From Sphingomonas sp. A2-49 (GTDB taxonomy: Bacteria > Pseudomonadota > Alphaproteobacteria > Sphingomonadales > Sphingomonadaceae), in NCBI RefSeq assembly GCF_025548555.1, contig NZ_JAJLPA010000011.1, positions 1 through 64,000 of the forward strand: 64,000 nucleotides of DNA, read 5' to 3'. Under the pieces are notes generated by a model. It was not told the DNA's origin. It did not search any database and saw only the letters and a program-made list of their open reading frames with translations. Each line of letters starts with the position of its first letter. The first letter of the stretch is position 1. The position numbers and the translations under genes were made by a program. This document shows, in pieces, positions 7,676-15,169 of this stretch.

Positions 7676-8974
7676 ATGGCGATCCCTGCCCAGATCATGC
7701 GCGATCCATCGGCCGCGTCCGTTTCGCGGGGCGATGCGCGCCGGTACGGTCCCGCGCTCGTCATCACGGTCTGCCTGTTCTTCCTCTGGGGGGTGGCGAA
7801 CAACCTCAACGACATCCTGATCGCGCAGTTTCGCAAGGCGTTCACGCTGTCCGATTTCGGCACCAGCTTCGTCCAGCAGGTCTTCTACTTCGGCTATTTC
7901 CTGCTCGCCGTGCCGGCATCGATGGTCATGCGCCGCTTCGGCTACAAGGCGGCGATCGTCACCGGGCTGACCCTGTACGGCGTCGGCGCGCTGCTCTTCT
8001 ATCCGGCGGCGCAGGCGAGCATGTACCAGTTGTTCCTGCTCGCGCTGTTCGTGATCGCGGCGGGGCTGGCCTTTCTGGAAACGTCGGCCAATCCCCTGAT
8101 GACCGAACTGGGCGATCCCGCGACCGCGGCGCGGCGGCTCAACTGGGCGCAGGCCGCAAACCCGCTCGGCGCGATCACCGGGATCCTGATCGGGCGTTTC
8201 TTCATCCTGTCCGGCATCGAATATGACGAGCGGACGCTGGCGACGATGGACGCGTCTGCGCGCGCCGCCTTCTACCGGACCGAGGTGCAGGCGGTGGCCG
8301 GCCCCTATGTCTGGCTGGCGGCGCTGGTGCTGGCGTTCGCGGTCGCCGCGGCGTTCGTGGCGTTTCCCAGAGGCTCTGAGGTTGCCGAGGTCCGCTCCGG
8401 CGGCCGCTTCGTCGACGTGTTCCGCCGGCCGCGGCTGCTCGGCGCGGTCGTCGCGCAATTTTTCTACGTCGGCGCGCAGGTCGGTCTGTGGAGCTACACG
8501 ATCCGCTATGCGCAGGCGAATGCGGGGCTCGGCGAACGCGCCGGCGCCGATGCGCTGTTCGTGTCGCTGGTGCTGTTCGCGACCGGGCGCTTCGTCGGTG
8601 CGGGTCTGATGGCGCGGCTCGCGCCGGTCCGGCTGCTTGCGCTGTTCGCGACCGTATCGCTGGTGCTCGCGGGGGTCGCGGGGACGATCGGCGGGCCCAT
8701 CGGCCTGTACGCGCTGGTCGCTGCGAGCTTCTTCATGTCGATCCAGTTCCCGACGATCTTCGCGATCGGGATCGAGGGCCTGGGGCCGCTGCGCCGCGCG
8801 GGTGCGTCGCTGATCGTCATGGCGATCATCGGCGGCGCCGGGCTGACCGCGCTGATGGGGCTGGTGTCCGACCGCGCCGGGATCACCCATGCGATGCTGG
8901 TGCCGGCAATGAGCTTCGCGGTGGTGCTGGGCTTCGCGATCATATCGGGGCGCAGCCTCGCCAGGAACGGCTGA
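7676..8974 (+). CDS. fucP: L-fucose:H+ symporter
   Basis: 432 residues, a major facilitator superfamily protein of the FucP family with about 12 membrane segments. It has the family's opening FFLWGVANNLNDILIAQFRK, the GYFLLAVPASMVMRRFGYK loop between helices 2 and 3, and the FLETSANPLMTELG segment that is diagnostic for FucP-type sugar/proton symporters. It should import L-fucose (or a related deoxy sugar) across the inner membrane. GGAGACGAGG precedes the ATG by a few bases. It is the first structural gene of the plus-strand operon that continues to 14052. Confidence 0.9.
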   Translation: MAIPAQIMRDPSAASVSRGDARRYGPALVITVCLFFLWGVANNLNDILIAQFRKAFTLSDFGTSFVQQVFYFGYFLLAVPASMVMRRFGYKAAIVTGLTLYGVGALLFYPAAQASMYQLFLLALFVIAAGLAFLETSANPLMTELGDPATAARRLNWAQAANPLGAITGILIGRFFILSGIEYDERTLATMDASARAAFYRTEVQAVAGPYVWLAALVLAFAVAAAFVAFPRGSEVAEVRSGGRFVDVFRRPRLLGAVVAQFFYVGAQVGLWSYTIRYAQANAGLGERAGADALFVSLVLFATGRFVGAGLMARLAPVRLLALFATVSLVLAGVAGTIGGPIGLYALVAASFFMSIQFPTIFAIGIEGLGPLRRAGASLIVMAIIGGAGLTALMGLVSDRAGITHAMLVPAMSFAVVLGFAIISGRSLARNG

Positions 8975-8993
8975 GGCCGAGGGAGCAGGACGA

Positions 8994-9725
8994 GTGGACA
9001 GGTTGCAGGGCAAGCGCGCGATCGTGACCGGCGCGGGGCAGGGGATCGGACGTGCCGCGGCGGAGGCCTTCGCGCGCGAAGGCGCGCACGTCATCGCGGT
9101 CGATCGCAACGCCGACACGCTGGCGTCGCTGACGGGGTGCGAGACGCAGGTCCTCGACCTGACCGATCCCGCCGCCATCGCGACGTTCGGGGCGCAAGCG
9201 GGGGCAGTAGACGTGCTGTTCAACTGCGCGGGCTATGTCGATGCGGGGACGCTGCTCGATACCGACGATGCCGGCTATCGGCTGTCGTTCGACCTCAACG
9301 TCCATGCGATCACGCACATGCTCACCGCGGTCCTGCCGGCGATGATCGCCAACGGCGGCGGATCGATCGTCAACATGGCGTCGGTCGCAGGCCCCGTCAT
9401 CGGCGTCGCCAACCGCTATGCCTATTGCGTGTCGAAGGCGGCGGTCGCGGGAATCACGCGATCGGTCGCGGTCGATTACGTTGCCGACAGGATCCGCTGC
9501 AACGCGATCTGCCCGGGCACCGTCCAGTCGCCCTCGCTCGACGAGCGGCTCGCCGCGACCGGCGACGAGGCGGCGGCACGCGCCGCCTTCGTCGCCCGCC
9601 AGCCGCTCGGCCGGCTCGGCAAGGCCGAGGAGGTCGCCGCGCTCGCGCTCTACCTCGCCTCCGACGAAAGCGCCTATACCACCGGACAGCTGCACGTCAT
9701 CGACGGCGGCTGGTCGATGGCCTGA
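8994..9725 (+). CDS. SDR dehydrogenase, likely 2-keto-3-deoxy-L-fuconate dehydrogenase
   Basis: 243 residues, a classical short-chain dehydrogenase. The cofactor loop is TGAGQGIG, the structural motif is NCAG, the active-site Ser lies in the VNMASVAG segment, and the catalytic YxxxK is YCVSK. The IRCNAICPGTVQSPSLDERL stretch and overall reading closely resemble the 2-keto-3-deoxy-L-fuconate dehydrogenase of the Xanthomonas campestris fucose pathway. The reaction oxidises the C4 hydroxyl with NAD+ to give 2,4-diketo-3-deoxy-L-fuconate, the substrate of the next gene's product. It starts 19 bases after fucP. Confidence 0.85.
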   Translation: MDRLQGKRAIVTGAGQGIGRAAAEAFAREGAHVIAVDRNADTLASLTGCETQVLDLTDPAAIATFGAQAGAVDVLFNCAGYVDAGTLLDTDDAGYRLSFDLNVHAITHMLTAVLPAMIANGGGSIVNMASVAGPVIGVANRYAYCVSKAAVAGITRSVAVDYVADRIRCNAICPGTVQSPSLDERLAATGDEAAARAAFVARQPLGRLGKAEEVAALALYLASDESAYTTGQLHVIDGGWSMA

Positions 9726-9752
9726 TCCCGCGAACAGCAAAGGCATCCCAGC

Positions 9753-10610
9753 ATGAAACTCTGTCGTTTCGGACCCGCAGGCGGCGAACGGCCCGGACTG
9801 ATCGATGCGGACGGACGCATCCGCGACCTGTCCCCGCATGTCGCCGACATCGGCCCCGACGCGATCGGCCCGGACGGGCTCGCCCGGCTGGCGGCGATCG
9901 ATCCCGCGACGCTGCCGCTGGTCGAGGGCGAGCCGCGTTTCGGCCCCTGCGTCGCCGGTACGCGACATTTCGTCGCGATCGGGCTGAACTACGCCGATCA
10001 CGCCGCCGAATCGAACCTGCCGATCCCTGCGGAACCGGTGGTGTTCAACAAATGGGTCGGTTGCATCCAGGGGCCGAACGACCCCGTCACCATCCCGCGC
10101 GATTCGACGAAGACCGACTGGGAGGTCGAGCTGGGCGTCGTCATCGGCCGCCGCGCAAGCTATGTCGAGGAAGCCGACGCGCTGGACCACGTCGCGGGCT
10201 ATTGCGTCGTCAACGACGTCTCCGAACGCCATTGGCAGACCGAGCGCGGCATGACGTGGGACAAGGGCAAGGGCTTTCCGACCTTCGGTCCGATCGGCCC
10301 CTGGCTGGTGACCGCGGACGAGGTCGGCGATCCGCAGGCGCTGTCGATGTGGCTGGAGGTCAACGGTCAACGTCTCCAGGACGGCAACACGCGCACGATG
10401 ATCTTCACCGTCGCGCGGATCGTCGCCTATTGCTCGCAGTTCATGACGCTGGAACCGGGCGACGTCATCACCACCGGCACGCCGCCGGGCGTCGGCCTCG
10501 GCCAGAAGCCCGAGCCCTGGTATCTGAAGCCCGGCGACCGGGTGGAGCTCGGCATCGAGAAGCTGGGGCGCCAGGGCCAGGACTTCGTCGCCTGGTCGCG
10601 GCCGGGCTGA
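9753..10610 (+). CDS. FAH-family hydrolase, likely 2,4-diketo-3-deoxy-L-fuconate hydrolase
   Basis: 285 residues, fumarylacetoacetate-hydrolase fold. A ~70-residue N-terminal cap is followed by the catalytic domain with GLNYADHAAES, KTDWEVELGVVIGR, the NDVSERHWQ segment, and DVITTGTPPGVGLG. The acidic residues of the metal site are present. In the non-phosphorylating fucose route this hydrolase cleaves the diketo acid to pyruvate and L-lactate. Family members also serve in other diketo-acid pathways, so the substrate is inferred from the neighbours. It lies 27 bases after the SDR gene and 4 bases before the lactonase. Confidence 0.85.
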   Translation: MKLCRFGPAGGERPGLIDADGRIRDLSPHVADIGPDAIGPDGLARLAAIDPATLPLVEGEPRFGPCVAGTRHFVAIGLNYADHAAESNLPIPAEPVVFNKWVGCIQGPNDPVTIPRDSTKTDWEVELGVVIGRRASYVEEADALDHVAGYCVVNDVSERHWQTERGMTWDKGKGFPTFGPIGPWLVTADEVGDPQALSMWLEVNGQRLQDGNTRTMIFTVARIVAYCSQFMTLEPGDVITTGTPPGVGLGQKPEPWYLKPGDRVELGIEKLGRQGQDFVAWSRPG

Positions 10611-10614
10611 TCGG

Positions 10615-11496
10615 ATGACGACGCGGCCGCCCTTCGTCGATGCGCACCTGCACCTGTGGGATCGCGGGCGGCTGCGCTATCCCTGGCTCGCCGCCGCCGG
10701 GCAGGCGCCGATCGCCGCGAGCTACGGGGTCGCGGACTATCGGCGCGAGGCGGCGGCGTGGAACGTCGTCGGCGCGGTCCATGTCGATGCCGGCGCGCAT
10801 CCCGACGACGGCGAGCGCGAGACGGAATGGCTGGAGGAGGTGGCCGACGCCGACGGCCTGCCGATCGCGATCGTCGCCCGCGTCGCGCTCGACGATCCCG
10901 ACGTGGCGGCCAAGCTGGCGTTCCATGCGGGGCATCGGCGCGTCCGCGGTATCCGCCATCTGGTCAATTGGGATCGCGATCCGGCCCGGTGCGCCTATCC
11001 CCGCGACCTGACCCGCGACGCCGCGTGGCGGCGCGGCTATGCGCTGCTCGCCGGGCATGGCCTCAGCTTCGATTTCCACGGGTTCCCGCCGCAACTGTCC
11101 GGTATCGCCGAAGTCGCGGCGCGGCACCCCGATGTGCCGCTGATCGTCGATCATCTGGGCCTGCCAAGGCGTGGGGACTGGCTCGAGGAATGGCGCACGG
11201 GGCTTATCGCGCTGGCGGCGTTGCCGCATGTCGCGATCAAGCTATCGGGCGCGGGCTTTGTCGCCGCGCCGTTCGATCCGGCGGCATTCGGCCCGCTGGT
11301 GCGCGAGGTGATCGACCGGTTCGGCACCGGCCGCGTCATGGTCGCCACCAACTTTCCGACCGACCGCCTGTCCGCATCGATGGATGCGACGCTCGGCGCC
11401 TATGAGGCGCTGCTCGCCGGCTGTTCGGACGACGAGCGACGCGACCTGTGGGGCCGCAATGCCGACCGGATCTACCGATTGGGACTGGACGTATGA
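10615..11496 (+). CDS. Amidohydrolase, likely L-fuconolactonase
   Basis: 293 residues, amidohydrolase_2 family. It starts with the metal-binding HxH as FVDAHLHLWDRGRLRYPWL, which is typical of L-fucono-1,5-lactonases. It continues with RGIRHLVNWD and PLIVDHLGLPRRG, and ends with VMVATNFPTDRL, which carries the conserved late Asp. It would hydrolyse the lactone made by the fucose dehydrogenase to L-fuconate. Its TGA overlaps the ATG of the next gene (ATGA), so translation is probably coupled. Confidence 0.85.
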   Translation: MTTRPPFVDAHLHLWDRGRLRYPWLAAAGQAPIAASYGVADYRREAAAWNVVGAVHVDAGAHPDDGERETEWLEEVADADGLPIAIVARVALDDPDVAAKLAFHAGHRRVRGIRHLVNWDRDPARCAYPRDLTRDAAWRRGYALLAGHGLSFDFHGFPPQLSGIAEVAARHPDVPLIVDHLGLPRRGDWLEEWRTGLIALAALPHVAIKLSGAGFVAAPFDPAAFGPLVREVIDRFGTGRVMVATNFPTDRLSASMDATLGAYEALLAGCSDDERRDLWGRNADRIYRLGLDV

Positions 11497-12530
11497 CCGC
11501 GATCCCCAGCCGCCCGGTGGGGCGCACCGGTCTTGCCGTGTCCGAGGTCGGCTTCGGCGCCGCCGCGCTCGGCAACCTCTATCAGCCGATCCCGGACGAC
11601 GCGGTGCGCGCGGCGATCGACGCCGCGCTCGACGCCGGTCTGCGCTATGTCGACACCGCGCCGCATTACGGACGCGGCCTGTCCGAGCGGCGCTGCGGCG
11701 ACGCGCTGCGCCTGCGCGACGATGTCGTCGTATCGACCAAGGTCGGCCGGCTGATGGACCCCGATCCGACCGTGACCGACGATGCGATGCGCGACGGCTT
11801 CCGCTCGCCGATGCCGTTCCGCCGACGCTTCGACTATACCCACGATGGCATCCTGCGCAGCCACGATCACAGCCTGCAACGGCTCGGCCTCGCCCGCGTC
11901 GACCTGCTCTACGTCCACGACATCGGCAGCTACACGCATGGCGAGGCCGCGGCGCGCTATTGGGACCAGCTGACGGCGGGCGGGGGGCTGCGCGCGCTCG
12001 ACCGGCTGCGCGGCGAGGGGGCGATCGCGGGGTTCGGCGTCGGCGTCAACGAGATCGCGGTCTGCCGCGACGTGATGCGCGAGATGGCGATCGACGTCAT
12101 CCTGCTCGCCGGCCGCTATACGCTGCTGGAACAGGGCGCGCTCGACGCGCTGCTGCCGGCCTGTGCGGCGGCGGGTACCGCGGTCGTGATCGGCGGGCCG
12201 TACAACAGCGGCATCCTGGCGACCGGCACGCGTTCGGGCGGCACGCTCCATTACGATTATGCTCCCGCGCCGGAGGACGTGGTGGCGCGGGTGCGCGCCA
12301 TCGAAGGCATCGCCGACCGCCATGGCGTGCGCCTCGCCGCCGCCGCGCTGCAATTCGTGCTCGCGCATCCCGTCGTCGCCAGCGTCATCCCGGGGCTGGG
12401 CAGCGCCGCGCGGGTCGCCGACACCGTCTCGCTGTACGGCGAAACCATCCCCCGCGATTTCTGGCTCGAGCTGCGCCACGCCGGCCTGCTGCGCGACGAT
12501 GCCCCCATACCCGCCGAAGAGGTATCCTGA
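11493..12530 (+). CDS. Aldo/keto reductase, likely L-fucose (D-threo-aldose) dehydrogenase
   Basis: 345 residues. I chose the ATG at 11493, which overlaps the lactonase stop; an upstream in-frame start at 11448 would add 15 residues unlike the family. The aldo/keto reductase landmarks are VGFGAAALGNLYQ, the active-site DTAPHYGRGLSERR with the catalytic Tyr, STKVGR with the catalytic Lys, and a C-terminal NADP-binding VIPGLGSAARVADTV stretch. Members of this branch oxidise L-fucose and other D-threo-aldoses at C1 to the lactone. It catalyses the first committed step of the inferred pathway. The stop and the next ATG overlap by one base. Confidence 0.85.
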   Translation: MTAIPSRPVGRTGLAVSEVGFGAAALGNLYQPIPDDAVRAAIDAALDAGLRYVDTAPHYGRGLSERRCGDALRLRDDVVVSTKVGRLMDPDPTVTDDAMRDGFRSPMPFRRRFDYTHDGILRSHDHSLQRLGLARVDLLYVHDIGSYTHGEAAARYWDQLTAGGGLRALDRLRGEGAIAGFGVGVNEIAVCRDVMREMAIDVILLAGRYTLLEQGALDALLPACAAAGTAVVIGGPYNSGILATGTRSGGTLHYDYAPAPEDVVARVRAIEGIADRHGVRLAAAALQFVLAHPVVASVIPGLGSAARVADTVSLYGETIPRDFWLELRHAGLLRDDAPIPAEEVS

Positions 12531-12832
12531 TGACCGCCCCCGCCGCGATCCGCCTGTCGCCCTCCGACAACGTCGTCGTGTGTTGCCGAACCCTGTCCGC
12601 GGGCGAGAGCTTCGCGATCGACGGGCATGCGCTCACCGTCGTCGAACCCGTGCCGATCGGTCACAAGCTCGCGCTGCTGCCGCTCGCCGCCGGCGACAAG
12701 GTGCTGAAATACGGCATGCCGATCGGATCGATGACCGCCGCGGCGCAGCCCGGTGGGTGGGTCCACATGCACAATATGAAGAGCGACTATATGCCCGCGC
12801 ACCTGCGCGACACGGCGGGGGATCACGCATGA
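12530..12832 (+). CDS. UxaA-family dehydratase, small (SAF-domain) subunit
   Basis: 100 residues, matching the N-terminal SAF domain of altronate/galactarate dehydratases (UxaA family): NVVVCCRTLSAGESF, PIGHKLALLPLAAGDKVLKYG, PIGSMTAAAQPGGWVHMHN. In two-subunit members this domain is a separate small protein that works with the large Fe-dependent subunit encoded next. The cluster contains no enolase-superfamily L-fuconate dehydratase, so I infer that this pair dehydrates L-fuconate. The split UxaA pair in the C. jejuni fucose locus (Cj0482/Cj0483) is a precedent. It overlaps the large-subunit gene by 4 bases. Confidence 0.85.
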   Translation: MTAPAAIRLSPSDNVVVCCRTLSAGESFAIDGHALTVVEPVPIGHKLALLPLAAGDKVLKYGMPIGSMTAAAQPGGWVHMHNMKSDYMPAHLRDTAGDHA

Positions 12833-14052
12833 CCGACGACACCACCGGCGGCGCCATCCGCGCCTGGCTGCGCTCCGACGGGCGCAAGGGCATCCGCGAC
12901 GCGATCGTCGTCGTCTATCTGGTCGAATGCGCGCATCATGTCGCGCGCCGCATCGTCGACCGGATCGACGACCCGCGCGTCCAGCTGATCGGTTTTCCCG
13001 GCTGCTATCCCAACGACTACGCGCTGGCGATGATGAAGGCGCTGACCGTCCATCCCAACGTCGGCGGCGTCGTGCTGCTGTCGCTCGGCTGCGAAAGCTT
13101 CAACCGCGAGGCACTCGCCGCCAATGCGCGCGAACACGGCCGTCCGGTCGAGACGGTGGTGATCCAGCAATCGGGCGGCACCCGCGGCGCGATCGACGCC
13201 GGCCTCGCCGCGGTCGGGCGCGTGGCGGCAGCGGCCGATGCGCAGGCGGTGCAGGTGCCGATGCACCGGTCCGAGCTGGTCGTCGGCACGATCTGCGGCG
13301 GGTCGGACGGAACGAGCGGCATCACCGGCAACCCGGCCGTCGGCCGTGCCTTCGACACCCTGGTCGATGCCGGGGCGACCTGCATCTTCGAGGAGACGGG
13401 CGAAATGATCGGGTGCGAGGGCCATATGGCCGAACGCGCCGCCAGCCCCGCCGTTGCCGACGCGCTCGTCGCCTCCGTCCATCAGGCGGAGCGATATTAC
13501 CGCGCCATGGGCTATGGCAGCTTCGCGCCCGGCAATGCCGAGGGCGGCCTGTCGAGCCAGGAGGAAAAGTCCGCCGGCGCCTATGCCAAGTCGGGCAGCC
13601 GCGCGATCGACGGCGTCATCCTGCCGGCGGAACGCGCGCCGGGGCCGGGCCTCTACCTGCTCGACGTGGTGCCGCCGGGCGATCCCAAGTTCGGCTTCCC
13701 CAACATCGTCGACAATGCCGAGATCGGCGAGCTGATCGCCTGTGGCGCGCATGTGAACCTGTTCGTCACGGGACGCGGTTCGGTGGTCGGCTCCGCGATC
13801 TCGCCCGTCATCAAGATCTGCGCGAACCCCGAAACCTATCGCCGGATGGCGGGCGACATGGATGTCGACGCCGGCCGCATCCTCGATGGCCGTGCGACGC
13901 TCGATCAGGTCGGCGCGGAGATCGTCGCGCTGATCGATGCGGCCGCGGCGGGCGCCTCCACCAAGTCGGAAGCGCTGGGCCATCAGGAGTTCGTGCTGAC
14001 CTACAAGGCGTCCGCGCCCGCCGGCCCCGGCTGCCTGCCTGCGGCGGCGTGA
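12829..14052 (+). CDS. UxaA-family dehydratase, large catalytic subunit (inferred L-fuconate dehydratase)
   Basis: 407 residues, the GD_AH/UxaA C-terminal catalytic part. The conserved cysteine segments are GFPGCYPNDYA, LLSLGCESFNREAL and VVGTICGGSDGTSGITGNPA, followed by EETGEMIGCEGHMAER and PKFGFPNIVDNAEIGE, ending with the SEALGHQEFVLTYK tail. These enzymes are iron-dependent hydro-lyases acting on sugar acids; altronate, galactarate and sulfolactate are known substrates. Within this operon the missing step is L-fuconate to 2-keto-3-deoxy-L-fuconate, so that reaction is inferred. The ATG lies inside the ATGA overlap with the small subunit. It is the last gene of the fucose operon. Confidence 0.85.
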   Translation: MTDDTTGGAIRAWLRSDGRKGIRDAIVVVYLVECAHHVARRIVDRIDDPRVQLIGFPGCYPNDYALAMMKALTVHPNVGGVVLLSLGCESFNREALAANAREHGRPVETVVIQQSGGTRGAIDAGLAAVGRVAAAADAQAVQVPMHRSELVVGTICGGSDGTSGITGNPAVGRAFDTLVDAGATCIFEETGEMIGCEGHMAERAASPAVADALVASVHQAERYYRAMGYGSFAPGNAEGGLSSQEEKSAGAYAKSGSRAIDGVILPAERAPGPGLYLLDVVPPGDPKFGFPNIVDNAEIGELIACGAHVNLFVTGRGSVVGSAISPVIKICANPETYRRMAGDMDVDAGRILDGRATLDQVGAEIVALIDAAAAGASTKSEALGHQEFVLTYKASAPAGPGCLPAAA

Positions 14053-14318
14053 GGCGCCGCGCCACCGGCGTTCCCGTCATGGCTCGCGCCGGGCACGCCG
14101 GGGCGCCGGCAAACGGGGGGCGGGATCTGGCCGGCGCCGCGGGCCAGCCGGACCTGCGCGCCGCGTCGGATACGCGCGAGGCCTGTCGTCCGACCGTCGG
14201 CGTGCACCGGCTGCGGGCGGCGGATAGACCTGCGATCCCGGGCAGCGACGCGTAAGGGCCGGCGCCGCAGGGGTGGCGCGGATGCGCCGGTCGTGCGACC
14301 GGTGCCGCCGCGGGGCGT

Positions 14319-14813
14319 CTACCAGCCCCGGCTGCCCGGGATGCCCTTGAACGGGCCGGCAAGATCGGCCGTGATCCAGCCGCCGTAGAAGCCGCCCGGC
14401 TGCGGCGTCACCCGTTCGCCGTCGATGGTGCACAGGTCGAACGGGCCGGCGTAGAAGGCGACGTGGTCGCGCAGCATCGCGAAGCCGGGCGTGGGGTCGG
14501 GATAGCTCCACGCGACGTCCTCGAACCGGGATCCGCCGACCTCGACGTGCCAGTAGCGCGCCTCGCCCTTCCATTCGCAGAACGACCGGCGCGGGGACGG
14601 GTGCAGCAGGCCGCGCGCGATCGCCGCGGGCGGGATGTACCAGCTTGGCGGATGGCTCGTCTCGACCGTGCGCACGGCGGCGTGCGTGTCGGCGACGACG
14701 ATGCCGGCATGCATGATGCGGACGTGCCGGTCGCTCGGTTCGGCGACGGCCGGCCGGGGGTAGCGCCAGACGCTCTCCTGACCGGGTCCGACCGGATCGG
14801 GCCGCGGACTCAT
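14319..14813 (-). CDS. DUF427 domain protein
   Basis: 164 residues. The DUF427 fold is recognisable from VRIMHAGIVVADTHAAVRTVETSHPPSWYIP, the FCEWKGEARYWHV segment with the characteristic C-E-W-K, and AFYAGPFDLCTIDGERV near the end. The family is small and of unknown biochemical function, and is often found beside redox enzymes. I chose the ATG at 14813, whose ATGA overlaps the stop of the upstream DCC-family gene, so the two are translationally coupled. This gene is the last of a three-gene minus-strand operon (monooxygenase-TspO, DCC protein, DUF427). Confidence 0.82.
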   Translation of the reverse strand: MSPRPDPVGPGQESVWRYPRPAVAEPSDRHVRIMHAGIVVADTHAAVRTVETSHPPSWYIPPAAIARGLLHPSPRRSFCEWKGEARYWHVEVGGSRFEDVAWSYPDPTPGFAMLRDHVAFYAGPFDLCTIDGERVTPQPGGFYGGWITADLAGPFKGIPGSRGW

Positions 14814-15169
14814 GCGCCGACCTTCCGTCCGCCGAGCCAGCGTTGCAGCCGAGGGCGCACGACGAGGAAGCGGCGATAGGCGCGCTCCAGCCGGTCGAGG
14901 ACGAAGGGATGGCGCGCCAGCAGTCCCAACGGGCGCAGGAGCGGTATCGCGCGCCACATCGCCGCGAACGCCGCCGCTCCGGATACCATCCGTCCGTCCT
15001 CCATCGCATGGAAGCGCGCCAGCAGTTCGGCCCGGTCGAGCGGGCAGTCCGCCGGCCCGGTCGCATCGACGAAGGTGATGCGCCCGCGCCGGTCGAGCCG
15101 CCGCATCACCGCGATCTCCCTGCGGCACAGCGGACAGTCGCCGTCGTGCCAGACGGTGAGGCGGGTCAT
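14810..15169 (-). CDS. DCC-family thiol-disulfide oxidoreductase (DUF393)
   Basis: 119 residues. It begins LTVWHDGDCPLCRREIAVM, the DxxCPLC motif that names the DCC family of thioredoxin-like small proteins, and continues with RGRITFVDATGP and the AMWRAIPLLRPLGLLAR segment. Both active-site cysteines are present. Role: probable thiol/disulfide exchange of unknown partners. It overlaps by 4 bases with both neighbours (ATGA at 15166-15169 with the upstream fusion gene and at 14810-14813 with DUF427), so the three proteins are made together. Confidence 0.85.
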   Translation of the reverse strand: MTRLTVWHDGDCPLCRREIAVMRRLDRRGRITFVDATGPADCPLDRAELLARFHAMEDGRMVSGAAAFAAMWRAIPLLRPLGLLARHPFVLDRLERAYRRFLVVRPRLQRWLGGRKVGA

